Notes: generated by a model from the sequence alone, not told the origin. A stretch of DNA of 64,000 nucleotides from Paragorgia papillata (GCA_035771165.1 JAWNZC010000446.1:806001-870000); one strand, 5' to 3'. Numbered from the stretch's first letter, positions 11,739 to 23,929 are shown. Numbers and translations are program-made.

Positions 11739-12960
11739 TACCTGATAAAGGTCCAACTATTAGTACTATTACGTCTCCAACACCTACTGAACTAACAGTC
11801 GTTTGGTCGAAGTTGTCAGATGACGACGCAAATGGAAATATAACCAGTTATATTTAACAGTTATACCATGAGCTCGAGTCGTATATGAGCTCATAGCCAA
11901 CGAGGCGCTTCGCCGAGTTGGCTATTAGTTCGTATACGACGAGAGCGAATGGTGTAACTGTTTTATTATATAGCCAAGCACTGTACAAGAGACAAAATTA
12001 CAGCGAAATGTTTCAAACGACAAACTTCCGGCATAGGCAACTAATACTTCCGCCATGCGTAATGATGCATTCACATAGAGTTTCTCGCTGAGCTGTTCGG
12101 CAAACAGCTTTGAAATGTTGCATAAATGTTGCTTGAGAGGCAAAAAATGTGTTAAGCAGATCAACAAAAAAGATTAAAAGATACCTTTATGAAGTCAAAA
12201 GGTGGGTCAGTTGTTTATATTAGCGTTGCTGTCGTGAAAAAGGTTTTGATTTCATGCAAAAATGAAACTGAAACACCTTCGGCAGTGAAACTAAATTACT
12301 TTATAGTTGGTTGTTTTTGAAAAAGAACATGCTTTTTACTACTCCAAATGCTTATCTAAATAAAAAAAGTCTCTTTACTGGTTATCTCCTACGAAATGTG
12401 TGTTGTAAGCTTGATTTTAACCGTGAGTTTCTTTGTTTGGCAACAAATTAATATCAACCCGTTAATTTAGTCGGGTTTTTGAAGAAAAAAGACGTAATTT
12501 TTAGGTGAATTTTACCATTTGACATGCTAAATTGTGTATTTGTTAATGTATTTTTACACAATGTTGTTTTTTTATACATTGGTTTGAGGGTGTTGATGTT
12601 TTTCTGTATAAAAATCCGTCAATTTCAACTCTTTTCGGCAGTTTTAAAAAACATGCCGCCATCTTGTTTTTCCTCTACTGGTAGGATATGAGCTGATAGC
12701 CTGGTAGTAGGGAACCAATCAGATTACGCAAAAGCTCATATCCGATAGCACGCTATATAATAATGTCTGTTATCAACTTACCAGCATTGGAAGTGATGTC
12801 TCCTGTACCAATAATGAAACAGTCAATGGTGCTGATAATACGACGGTGACTTTAAGTGGTTTAAATGAGGCTACAACTTACGACGTTGCGGTTAAAGCTA
12901 CTAATGGAGTAGGATCTGGAATTCTTGGCACGAAAAAGACTAATAAAACTCTTGAAGATG
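11739..12960 (+). pseudogene. FN3 domain exon 2, split by a 0.9-kb insertion
   Basis: The acceptor TTGTATAG precedes 11739. The left half (to about 11853) encodes PDKGPTISTITSPTPTELTV, then VWSKLSDDDANGNITSYI. The right half resumes near 12763 with the codons for the CYQLTS part, SCTNNETVNG, and LNEATTYDVAVKATNGVGSG, ending GAAGATG before GTAAGTAG (12961), phase 1. The FN3 fold is cut between its third and fourth strands. The left half runs into TTTAACAG and stops. Unless the insertion is spliced out, this exon cannot yield an FN3 domain. Confidence 0.85.
11854..12762. mobile_element. Inverted-repeat element inserted in FN3 exon 2
   Basis: About 0.9 kb interrupts the FN3 exon. Its left end is a roughly 110-bp hairpin: AACAGTTATACCATGAGCTC and GAGCTCATAGCCAACGAGG pair with a mirrored GGCTATTAGTTCG...GTAACTGTT. 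The right end carries related words in inverse (ATATGAGCTGATAGCC, GCTCATATCCGATAGC, CTATATAATAATG). No transposase frame was recognised. The target duplication is short and uncertain (TATA-like). Confidence 0.75.
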
Positions 12961-13827
12961 GTAAGTAGATTAATGTATTGTTGCGAATGATTATCAATCT
13001 GGTGACAGTGCCAAACATTTTCAGGTTGGTACTAGCTGAGCAGGTTTTCACTGACTAAACCAATTCGGCACTAAGGTTTGAAGTTAGTGCAAATTTGGTA
13101 ACTTTACTATTGCTTTGACCGAGGGGAAAATCACTGATTTAAATCACGTACACCTTCAGAAAAGTCACAAAAAAATCACGAAAAATCATTAAAAATCAAA
13201 ACAAAATTATATGTACAAAAAAATCAAGATAAATCAAAATATCATTACAAATACAAAAAAGTCAAGAAAAATCATAGAAAAATTAAAAAAAAAAAAATCA
13301 TTGCAAGTTGGAGATAATCAGGAAAGAATCAAGTCAAATATAAAAAAAATCTCGTACGAAAAAAACAACAAATCGTGCATTTTCGCCTCGTGTTAGCTAC
13401 TAGAGCAAACCAGGTTTGCTGTTCAACGCCATCTTTTGCTCCATAAACCCTTTATGGATATATTATCCATATATTATGGTTATTAAACTAAAATGGAAAA
13501 ATCAAAAAGAACGCAGAGAGCAACAAACGATACAATTATTTAATAAAGCGTTGAGACAAGAATGTCCTGAAGCTATTTCTAAAATGTTTAAGTTGATTTA
13601 CAGCGAAAGTTTGAGAAATAATAAGTAAACGCTGGTGTTCCCAAAACCAAAAACTAATTCTATGAAGAGGAGTACTAGTTTCTGCTATGCCGGTGCTAAG
13701 ATCTGGAATAATCAACCTATATAGATATATGCGTACCAGTATTTTAAATTATGCAAATAATTTAGCTGATTTTTTACTTCTAGATCTCAAAGGGGCCGTT
13801 CATATGAGGCGGGCTAGCCCGGTTACC

Positions 13828-13991
13828 GGGCTGATTTTATGTCACGAAAATCTTATTTCGACTATTTGAGAAATGCAAAATTGCATAACGAAGCAAAATT
13901 TGGTTTGCTTTTCTGTATGTATAGCATACAGAGTATTGTAATTCCTTTTTTGTATAGTCAAAGAAAGATTTTCGTGACATAAAATCAGCCC
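13828..13991. mobile_element. Small inverted-repeat element
   Basis: GGGCTGATTTTATGTCACG followed by AAAATCTT at the left is matched by the inverse at 13961-13991. Just left of it is GGGGCCGTTCATATGAGGCG with a CCCGG-rich palindrome, probably the outer end of the same family. The A-rich stretch at 13190-13330 before it shows no other feature. Confidence 0.65.
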
Positions 13992-14236
13992 TATACTTAT
14001 TGCTGCCGAGCTACGCTCGGCAACACACTAATCTTGACATGGGTTGCCTGTGTCTCGTGTCCAGACCTCTTTGCCGAGTTATGTATAGTCAACGGAATCG
14101 AGATTTTGAGAGTTTATTTATTTGTTGACCATTTTGTGACGTTTTGTGACGTAGGAAGTTTCTTCCAACAACTTACATCACATACACTAGAAGGATTTGT
14201 TTGATGAAATTGCATGTACGTTTGATGGTTTGAAGT

Positions 14237-17112
14237 CAGAGGAGGTTGGACAGCAGCCGCAAAGCATCATGGTCCTAACGCTAAAATTGATAAATTATTG
14301 ATTCATTTGCATCTGACCGCCGACGAGGAATTAACTCTGCCCAGTGGACTAGATGCGCAAAAACTTTTGAAAACTCGTCACAGTTGATCCAGAATTGATA
14401 AATCTGATGGTCAGAAAAATACGAGAACAATTCGTGGTTATCCTAGACAATTAATATGATCAGATTGTGCTTTATTTGGCGTATATTCGTGACAATGGCG
14501 GATGGGCATTCAAGATAGTTTTCAAGGACTACTCAAGTTCCTTCGGATTCGACGCATTTTATGTTACAAATAATGGAGCAAATCAGAAACGAATTAGATG
14601 TTTACAACAAAGAAGGATTTGGTTGTGCTGTGCAACGTGTGATTCGTTACAACTGGAGAAAAGCGTGAGGTGAGAAATCAACATTATTTGTTGTTTAGTG
14701 GTTAATGATTTCCCTCTCAAATTTTTCCTATTCTATAACCTTATGATGCATTTTCCGTGGTTTAATGTTTTGCATTCTGCAGTATTACTGTAAACTTCTA
14801 TAACTGTTGTGTGTAGCAATTATCTGGAACAATTAGATCTCGAATTAGATACAACTATCATCCTTGGGGGTCCCCCCCCCCCCCCCCCCAATTTTTTAAC
14901 AAACAGTCTTGTTTCCTTTTATACTTACTGTAACTTGTATCCCAAATTTTATAAAATTGTGAATAAAGCTAGCTTAAAATTTATTATTCAATAACAATCT
15001 TGTATTTTTCTTTATAATTAAGGTGAATTAAAAATTGAGATAATTTATTGGATTGCCTCCAGAATCTATTGATAAACTTGGTATAAACTGGTCAAATGTT
15101 CAAATATTTATATTTTATCAAATAAAGTGTATTTCCTGTATCCTCAATGTATATGTAAATAAGGAACTTGAATAAAATTAAAATGTTTTGTCTCAATATT
15201 GATCTTGGTTACTTCTAAAGCACTACTGTATTGACACTGATACAGGTATTCAATCAGGGGCATTGTTAACATTGGTTCAACATTTTTGCAGTGAAGCAAC
15301 CCCCCTGCCAAGAAAACATCAACTTTGGCACATTTATTAGAGAGGGCATCAGAAAAGTTACTGTATTAAGGTAGACATGTGAATGAACTATAATAATACA
15401 GACAAAGTCCAGCGCAAGGGTGTCTGTCTTAGACATATAATATAGTTCACTGTTTATCCATATGTACATGCAGTAGCCAGTAGCACTCAAAGGCAAAGGG
15501 ATGAATAATATCCAAGCATTTAATTAGGCTTTGGGACCCAGCATTTGGATTGTATAATATGCAAGATAATACTTCTGAGTTAAAATTTTATTAGTTATGT
15601 CCACAATTATTATGCATTGCCTTATGTAATTATACAACATGACAACATGCAAAACTTCAAACTACATATTATTTGAATGTTATTTAGTAAAAGAGAATCC
15701 ATCAATTTATCATTGTAAAAATCCTGTTTAGATTGGTGCTCGTGCATGGGCACTCAGTCTGAACACCACCAAAGTTGGTTCTTCCAACACTGACAGTCAT
15801 CTGTACTGTATCTCTTCACTTCCTGTAAAAAATATGATGTGAGATGGAGTTATTAACACTTTCATGTCTTAAGAGTTGACTGTACAGCCTACAAACCAAG
15901 GGGTGGACACAGGGGCACATGATACCACCCCACCCCCACCCACTTGGTTAGAGGCTGAATCGCAACAAAAAAAGCCCTTTATCAGAAGACATGTGCCTCA
16001 AGGGTGGTTTTGAAGCTCTGCCCTGATACAAGGTACTTTTGAAACTAAGTGTACATTTCCCCCACCCCCATCAGCTTGCTTCCTAAGTCACTGACTCAGT
16101 TGAAATGGACAACTGTGAAAAAAGGGATAATAAATATTTGTATACTAAAAAACAATCCAAACAATAACAAATTATAACAAATTAGCAAAAAATAAAAAAA
16201 TACTACAACTACAATATATTATTCACAATAATAAACTACAAATAATCCACACATCAATTTTAATAATCATACTGCTGTCATGGAACACAATGTTATTTAA
16301 TATATAAAAAATATCTATACATATCAGGCCTGTATACATATATAGCAGATCTTTAAGAAAGTTCAGTACATTATGTAATAATATTTACAGAATGTATAAA
16401 TGTATGTAGGCCTGGTATGTATACAATTTTTCCAGAATGATGATATGGTGTTTTTATACAGCGAGGTCAAGCGTTTTGGACCATAAAAACAGACAAATAC
16501 CAAATTTTACCCTTTAATAATTGTCCACCGCTCATTTTACACTTACTTTAAAGAATAAAGCTCGAAATATTAGGAAACTTCCAAAATTCTTGAGAAAAAA
16601 ACAAGTTTTAGTGGCGAAAGGCTCTCTTAAATTATTAGGCGCCATCTTAGCAAAAGCCGAAATACCATGGTCAGTTCAACGGCGAATATCTCGAAAACAG
16701 TGAGTGGGTCACCAGGGGTCGTCCCGTTAGAATCAAAGATTAGACATTTCTCCAACTTATTACGCAAAAATTAGAGAATTCGAACCGTTGGAATTCGAGA
16801 TTTTTTGGTTTGAAGATTGTTGACAAACCGGAAGTGGGGTCGTCGCTTTAGACCAAATGGCTTACATAAACGGTCAAAATAAGGTAGAAAAATACATTTA
16901 CCTTGCAAAATCCTGCAGATATGGATTGTCCAACAATATATCAATCGATATCGTTGCTTTTTTAAAGAAAAAATTGAATAACAATAGCGTAATATTCGGC
17001 ATTTCCAAGTCCAATGCAAAATTTTCATTTCGAGAACGATGAGAAAATGAAGCCAATTCATTGGCCGAGAAATTCACGTGACAATCACGTGACAGCTGTC
17101 CGGCCTCCTCTG
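14237..17112. mobile_element. Non-autonomous hAT-like DNA transposon, copy 2
   Basis: Same ends as 4524-8425 (CAGAGGAGGTTGGACAG and CTGTCCGGCCTCCTCTG). It is flanked by GTTTGAAGT on both sides (14228-14236 and 17113-17121). The length is about 2.88 kb and it lacks the 1.03-kb nested element of copy 1. The two copies are very similar along their length, which suggests recent activity. It lies in the intron between the second and third FN3 exons. The short frame at 14467-14673 is conserved in copy 1 (4754-4960), but the similarity is no more than for the flanking DNA. Confidence 0.85.
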
Positions 17113-17767
17113 GTTTGAAGTTGGTGAACACCACGACGGCGATGGATTTTCTGAACTGCGAGTCAAAGCCGTGCTGGTGAATCACACTTGTTCTTGGCTA
17201 TAAATGAACACACTTGTTGTCTTAGGATCTTATACAATTTTAGTGAGGAGAGGATTATCTTGTCGAGGTAAGATATTAGTTTCTACAACTGACAACTGTT
17301 TCTTGGTAGGAGATATCACGGTTGTTTTCTTTTATTATTAGGTGTATATTGCCAATATTGGTGTGGGTTCATTGTGTTTGCAGCGCTGATCAGCATTCTG
17401 ATCAGACGTACGCTACCATCTGCGTGTGTGTACTTATACAAATTGAAATTCTGCAAAATAATCTGATGGGCTCCATGGTACATGGGTGTATAATTTTGTT
17501 AAAGCTCTAGATTTGTCAAAACATATTAAGCACTTGGGATTGCACTGACAGTAGAGCAAGAGGCATGATTATTTAATATTTGTATATTAATTATGTGTAT
17601 ATCCTATCAAAACCCTTGCCATATCATGTCAAGTGATAAGTTATAGTAACTTGTAGTAAATACTCTGTCTATTGTAATTAATATTATGTGTAAATACTGT
17701 CTATTGTAATTAATATTAAATTTTTGGGCTTTCCAACCTCCTCGCAGGCAACTCTGTGGGCTCTTTT

Positions 17768-17860
17768 GGGTGGAGTGGGCAACCTCGGGTGGAGTGGGCA
17801 ACCTTGGGTGGAGTGGGCAATCTTGGGTGGAGTGGGCAATCTTGGGTGGAGTGGGCAAGG
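17768..17860. repeat. Minisatellite, 19-bp unit, about five copies
   Basis: The unit GGGTGGAGTGGGCAACCTT is repeated with C/T changes. A 19-bp period is not a multiple of three, so the open frames through it in two phases are not evidence of coding. Confidence 0.9.
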
Positions 17861-17952
17861 GGGGTGTCACATTGGCCACAGACTGCACAGATTTGCTTGT
17901 GGAGTAGGCTAAATGTTTTTGTCCCATTTGACGCAGCACTTCACTTGCGATA

Positions 17953-18947
17953 GCAGGCGTTACTGGATGAGGGGACTGGGGAGAGGGCTTAGAAGTAACG
18001 CCTGCAGTGGAGCACTTTGGTTTTGTAAAACCCGTTCGCTGACGAACGGGATTTTAATTATTGATTACGCCGAATGTGATTCGCTTAGCGCCCATAATCT
18101 GTCAATCAAGAAGGTTTAGTAAGTAAAATTAATAATTTCAATTCTAATTTTCAAACAAAGCTGAAACGATTTATATCAAAGGAAATATCTAAACAGCACT
18201 TGTAGTGCTTTTGCGATTTGATCAAATGAAAATGCTGAGTGTCAGCCTCCTCGACTCCCGTACCATTCAACCGTAAGTTTTATATGTAAAACCTCCATGC
18301 AAGAGTTTGGAATATATCTTAATAATAGGAAGTTCCTGAATTTGATTTTGAAAGCGAACACCGTGAGACGCTTTGCTTTCATATGTCTCTGTCAGTCATA
18401 AAATTTCTGAAAATATTTGCGAGCGAACACCGTGGGACGCCGCAGACATTTCTGTTCAATAATGGTATACCTTTCGCTCAACTGTTTTATTTTGGTAAAC
18501 ACTCGCTGTCATTACTGTTCTCTTCATGAATATTCGTTGCCATTGATAGAAACAGGGTTACTCTACCATTCACACCTAATTTTATACATTTCCAGTCCAC
18601 AGTTTTATAAATATTTGTCAGCAGACACCTGGTCGGACACTGCAGACATATTCCGTTAATATTAATTTACCCTTCCACAGATTTGCGACCAACTCTCAGT
18701 CTTTTAACTCCCTTGTACTATAATTGTTTTTTATACAAAGAGAGTTATTGAAATAATAATTTACGCGAAATTTTACTGAATTAAATGCCATGGATTTTGA
18801 AATATTACAATTAATACAAACAGTTAATTTAGGCTTCAGACATTGGCCGCTCGAGATCATATTTCATTTTGGGGTGTTTGACAAAACCAAAGAGCTCCAC
18901 TGCAGGCGTTACTTCTAAGCCCTCTCCCCCAATCCAGTAACGCCTGC
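17953..18947. mobile_element. DNA element with about 80-bp terminal inverted repeats
   Basis: The left end GCAGGCGTTACTGGATGAGG runs to ACTTTGGTTTTGT (near 18028). It is matched in inverse from about 18880 to TCCAGTAACGCCTGC at 18947. Each arm is itself capped by the inverted pair GCAGGCGTTACT / AGTAACGCCTGC. Inside, the words GCGAACACCGTGAGACGC and GCGAACACCGTGGGACGC form a short direct repeat. No transposase frame. 18948-19170 holds only a short ACATT-type microsatellite near 19040-19090. Confidence 0.75.
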
Positions 18948-19169
18948 TACGCAGGCTAATTTAAAAGCGGTAAACACTTCAGTGCACATAGACAACTGAT
19001 TTTCAAGGGTCCGTTTACAAAAGCACATAGTACATTAATTACATATTACATTACAATACACTACATTACATTACATTACATTACATTACATATTACTGAT
19101 ATATTAAACTATTTAGAAGATATTAAACATACACATGTACAACGTTAATTAATTAATTACAAAATTAAA

Positions 19170-20330
19170 TCATGATATGTAAAAAAGTCTCGGAATGCTA
19201 TGTACAAATGTTGCCATTGAGAATAGTTTTAAATTGTCTGGTTGACGTTTGTCTTTCTTTTGCACTTATTGGTAAATTATTCCATAACATTGCGCCGGAA
19301 TAGCTTATGCTTTTTTTCGAAAAATTTGTATTTGGTTTTTGAAGATCAAAATTTATCTCATTATACTTCGGAGATTATAATTTGTTTTTGCTGGTATGAA
19401 GCATTGCTTGCCATAGATGCCGATAGTGAGTTATTTCTTATTTTATACATGCATGAATATTGCTTTTTTGTTTGTTTTTTGCCACCCAAGTTCTTTCAAT
19501 ACATCACTTGACCAGATTTCATAGGAACTACCACTTAATTATTATCCTTGCAGCCCTATTTTTCATTTTTTCAGTTTATCGAGTAAGTAATTACTGCAAT
19601 TGTCCCAAACAAGGCTGCAGTAGTCAAAATGTGGCAAAATTAAAGCTTTGTAAACAGTAATTAATGTGGATTTTGGAATGTAGGTTTTCATCCGCCTTAA
19701 TATACCAATACCTTTAGAAACTTTTGTGGTTATATATTACTTATTAGATTTTCCCATAAAATTTAAAGGTTGAAGCTATAAAGTCAGCAGAGTCTTTTAA
19801 GCGTTTAGGTGATATTCTAACATGTCCTGTCGCCTTAGACGTTTTAATTGTTGAAAGTAATTGAAAAACTTCTATTTCAGAAACATTCTGGATTTCAAAC
19901 TTTGAGTTACTTTTAATATAAGATTCTGGAGACGTTGCACTCTGTGTTAAATCTTTAGCCAAATTAACTCCGATTTCATTGAAAAATCTATTGAAAGTAT
20001 TTGTAATAACTTCTGGTTCTTTATTATTTTTTTCATCAACGAGGACCTTGGTTACATTTGTTGTTTTAGATTTTCTATTTGTGAGTTTGTTTATCGTCTT
20101 CCACTTTTTTTGGATTCTTTTTTGGATTCTTTTTTCTTCAGGAAGTTCCTATGAAAAAAATTATTCGTTTAATATTATCTGTAAGCCAAGGGACATACTC
20201 ACTTCTTACTTTCCGAATTACTTGAGGTGGGTATATGTCAGCAACTAATAAGAATTTAGTTTTCCTTTCTTCCCAAAGTACATTAGTACATTCAAAGTAC
20301 AAAGCACATTCCTTTGCGTTAGGCTCGTTA
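19170..20330 (-). pseudogene. Non-LTR retrotransposon Pol remnant with internal deletion
   Basis: On the minus strand, 20290-20170 encodes LVADIYPPQVIRKV and SEYVPWLTDNIKR, the linker after the endonuclease. A frame change leads to KLTNRKSKTTNVTKV and FNRFFNEIGVNLAKDL, then EVFQLLSTIKTSKATGH at 19870-19830, the first reverse transcriptase block. The next recognisable block is KGIGILRRMKTYIPKS and LILPHFDYCSLVWDNC (19715-19590), the thumb. The catalytic palm between them, normally about 200 residues, is missing. Stops and frame changes confirm it is dead. It is of the CR1/L2/jockey-like type and lies in an intron of the FN3 array. Confidence 0.85.
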
Positions 20331-20397
20331 TTGACGCGTCGTTAATTTGGGCTCGACAAGCACTCTAATGGTTTTGGTAGTAAGTCTAAATATCTGC

Positions 20398-20966
20398 GGT
20401 GAATGTAAAAGCCGGAATGGCTCTGCGGAATGGGTTGCGGAATGACTTGGGTAAACGTATTCATATTTAAGACTATAGACTATACCTTTGACTATCAAAT
20501 CCGCTTATTAATAAGACTTCTTCGCCTTCTGAAATAAAATTTGAGTAGTAATTTATTAATAATTAAAAATATATATATTAAACTTCAAGAAATAAATATA
20601 CATAATACATGTAGAGTTGGCTGGAGCTTCTTTTATACAACAAAAGACGGGACAACTTAACGTACTTTTAGATGAATCATTGCCTATACACAAAACTGAA
20701 AAACTTATAAAGGGATAAATTGAACTCACCACTATTACTTTCGCTTTCCTCCATAGTTGTCGCTCCAGAACTAACGGCCTGCGATATCACACAACGCGGT
20801 GGTATTGCTGAAAATCGCGGGAGAAAATGGCGCGCTTCTTATTGAGCCCGCGTTATCACATAACGCGGTATTTTTTATTATTTTTTAATTATTTTTCATT
20901 CCGCAAGTCATTCCGCAACCCATTCCGCAACCCATTCCGCATGCCATTCCGCCTTTTACCTTCACC
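20398..20966. mobile_element. MITE with GGAATG-rich inverted ends
   Basis: The left arm GGTGAATGTAAAAGCCGG and the following GCGGAATGGGTTGCGGAATG are matched by the right arm in inverse (CATTCCGCAACCCATTCCGC, GCCTTTTACCTTCACC). The right arm has an extra copy of the internal GGAATGGGTTGC unit. Inside is a GC-richer hairpin with ACAACGCGGT and ACCGCGTTAT-like words near 20790-20870. Confidence 0.75.
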
Positions 20967-21434
20967 GAAATATCTGAAGAACTAAGGGAAATATTTAAGA
21001 GCTGTAAATTCATTGATATTTCTTATTATAATGTTAAGAGCTCTTTCGAATAACACAAACTTAATTTTTGGTTTAAAGGCACTTTAAGCAATACTCTTCT
21101 TCAAGGCAATACTCTTCTTTAACGTACTTTACCTTAACCAACTTGTACTGTATATCTGACGCTAGATAACATTTTTTAAATTTGGAAATAATGAGTTTGT
21201 TTTGGCTTCAAACAACGAATTTAGTGAGTATTGATTTTAGAGACAATTTATTGTTTGTCCGCGCACAGGAGTTTAGCCTGGGGAGTAGATGTAGAAACGA
21301 ATTAAAACAATTTAAATCAAACAATTTAAACTTTGAGTTTGAAACCTTTTTTTGTATTCTTAATATAGTGTTTCATTTGTCAATTTATAGAACCTGATAA
21401 TGGACCAACTATTAGCAAAATAACGTCTCCGAAA

Positions 21435-22900
21435 TATTTATTTATTTTCTTAAATGTTGTGGTGATTATTTGTCGTGATCTATTGGCCACCAATTTTATA
21501 TCTACTGTATTTAATCCATCATTACAAAGCAGCATGTATTTTTTGTCGGTTTCGAAACTATATATCGGTGCAGTAATATTGAATTTGAGAAACGAAAATA
21601 AGCATAAATAGGTTTTCTGACGTTTTGACTTTGTTTATCTCATTTGATAAAATTTCGTTCCCGGAGCCAGCAGGAAAAGCCAGCGTGAACGTGCTCTCCT
21701 ATTTCCAGACAATCACAGAGAAACGGTTTTTTTCTAATTTTTTCCCGACATTGCTTAGAAAATCTGTCATGTATTATCCAGGATTACATTCTGTTTTACA
21801 AATGTAGTTATAAGACTTTTATCCACCTGCCTCGTTTGTCGTTTTCTTATCCGTTTAATTTTTGTCAGAACATTGTGTACATTGTGTACGTTTTGTGATG
21901 GATCGGACATGTCTTAATTAAGTCGTCACACACTTGATTAAGTCAATTGATGTATTATTAATGATTATTAATTGGGTCACAGTTTCTTTTTTTATCTTTA
22001 ATAAAGTCCAGTATAAAATTGTTTTATATGCATGCTCGGCGTTAAATTTGCAATGTTCTACTAGGCATCAAGCAATTTTTAATAAATAATCTAATTCTGA
22101 TATTTCTGGTTTCTTTCTTTGTTTTTATTTTGTTGTGTGCGAAACTATCTGGACAACAACTATGAATTCCGGAATCTTGGTATGTTCTTGCCGAACTTCT
22201 ATTTAGTGACTTTGCGTAGACCAGACAAACTATCGGAAATGTTCCATGCGCTTTTTAAGTATACAGTCTGAATTTCTGAAGTGTTTTTTTTTGGCTACGT
22301 TTACACGGTACCGGCCGAATTCGAGACCGGTCTCGAATTCGTCCTATTTCGCCGTGTAAACAGGCGAAACCGTACTAATTCGAGACCGGTCTCGAATAAA
22401 GGCGGCTGGTACCGTGTAAAGGGGTCTAAGAAGAGTGTAATCGAAAAATTGTAAAGATAAACTCGTATAAACTCAGCATAGATTGTATGTATGCATGTGA
22501 TCAGAAGAAATTTACCAAAAAGATATGTACCGGGCTGTCCCAATCAAGCGTATAGCAGCAACCTGATCAGAATTATCTTGTTTAGTAGCCTGGGGCTGGA
22601 ATTTTGTTCGTTGGAAGAAAACGGGAAACACGTTGATAGATAATTTTGCTAAATATTTATGTGTTATGTATTATGTGTCATTTATGTAGTATATATTTGC
22701 TATGTTTACATTTAGTTTTCTTTCATGTCCAAAATATTAACTAAAACAGTACAGCAGTAAAATATTTCCAATTTTTTGCTTAGCACCTTGTCATATCCAA
22801 TGTAGACTTGGATCAAGTCTGTCTCTCAAGGGGACGTCGAGATCCAATAATTTGATCCACGTCTATATCCAATGCACTTGGTACGAAATTTCGTACCAAG
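21435..22900. mobile_element. Insertion of unknown type in FN3 exon 3
   Basis: Defined by comparison with the sister FN3 exons. Its right edge is a perfect 24-bp palindrome at 22877-22900 (CTTGGTACGAAA and mirror). The words GTAGACTTGGATCAAGTC and TTGATCCACGTCTAT near 22800-22865 are partly inverted. It contains a smaller element at 22293-22428. No long frame or recognisable protein is present, and no clear target duplication was found. Confidence 0.65.
22293..22428. mobile_element. Small MITE with palindromic core
   Basis: The ends GGCTACGTTTACACGGTACC and GGTACCGTGTAAA are inverted repeats. The body has two copies of the palindromic word CGAGACCGGTCTCG separated by a GTGTAAAC block. Confidence 0.75.
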
Positions 22901-23692
22901 AGCTACTGAACTAACAGTTGTTTGGTCGAATTTGTCAGCAGACGACGCAAATGGAAATATAACCAGTTATACTGTCTGTTACCAACTTACCAGCAGTGGA
23001 AGTAGTGTTTCTTGTACAAATAGTACAACAGTCAATGGTGTTGACAATACGACCGTGACTTTAAGTGGTTTAAATGAGGCTACAACTTATGACGTTGCGG
23101 TTAAAGCTACTAATGGGGCAGGAACCGGAGTTCTTGGCACAAAAATGAGTAGAACAACTCTCGAAGCTAGTAAGTAAATTAATTTATTATTAACCATTTA
23201 CTTCCCAGAGGCTCTCGCTTGACGAGTAAAATTGTCTCGCGTTAGACAGTACTGAGTAACAAAAAGGCCGTCTACGACTATGTTTATACCCTTCTAGGAG
23301 ACAAAGGGCTAAAACATGATTAATCTTATGGGGGGAAATTTTTGAACCTCGCAATGCTGCTACTTCTGACGTCACAAGTGGGTCTGCGTGCTACTGGGTT
23401 AGTTGTAGCGACGTAGATGTAGTGATTTAATTATTTTTTGAGACAGATTAAAAGTGAAATCAATAATTTAAGAGTTGTGGAACTAGATAAAATGTTTGCA
23501 CATTTGTTTTTTTGTATTCTAGCATGACAATCGTAATATCTACTCAAGATGATACTGACTTTATGTACTGTATAATAAACGAGCAGGAGTGTTTTTATAT
23601 CTGATAAAACACGAACTGCGAGTTTATTGAACGGCTTCAAAAACGAACCACTTGGTAAGTTCATTGGCGTAGTAAGTTTGAAAAATAACCTT

Positions 23693-23921
23693 GTCTAAGC
23701 CGAGAAAATCAAAGCTAAATTTATGTAAATCAGGAGGTAACTTTATCACATATAAAGACACGATACGGTCATGATTTTCTTTTGTATTTTCCTCATGAAT
23801 TATACCATTAATAATTCATGAGGAAAATACAAAAGAAAATCATGACCGTATCGTGTCTTTATATGTGATAAAGTTACCTCCTGATTTACATAAATTTAGC
23901 TTTGATTTTCTCGGCTTAGAC
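23693..23921. repeat. Perfect inverted repeat, 111-bp arms, 7-bp loop
   Basis: 23693-23803 is the exact reverse complement of 23811-23921, with loop ACCATTA. The outer end is GTCTAAGCCGAG and the inner end CTCATGAATTAT. A diverged single arm with the same words (AATCAGGAGG, CCTCATGAATTATTA) is at 47655-47745. It lies in an intron just after FN3 exon 3. Confidence 0.97.
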
Positions 23922-23929
23922 AGTAAAAA

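Larger units (their letters stand above)
21391..23169 (+). pseudogene. FN3 domain exon 3, split by a 1.47-kb insertion
   Basis: The acceptor is TCAATTTATAG before 21391. The first 44 bases encode PDNGPTISKITSPK, homologous to the start of the sister exons. The exon then breaks at about 21434 and resumes at 22901 with ATELTVVWSNLSADDANGNI, YTVCYQLTSSGSSVSCTN and LNEATTYDVAVKATNGAGTG. It ends GAAGCTA before GTAAGTAA (23170), phase 1. Between the two parts are about 1466 bases not found in the other copies. The remaining sequence has no other stop, which suggests a recent insertion. Confidence 0.85.

Noticed and set aside
17724..17953. Open frames rich in Gly and Trp
   Set aside because: They are translations of a 19-bp minisatellite in several frames.
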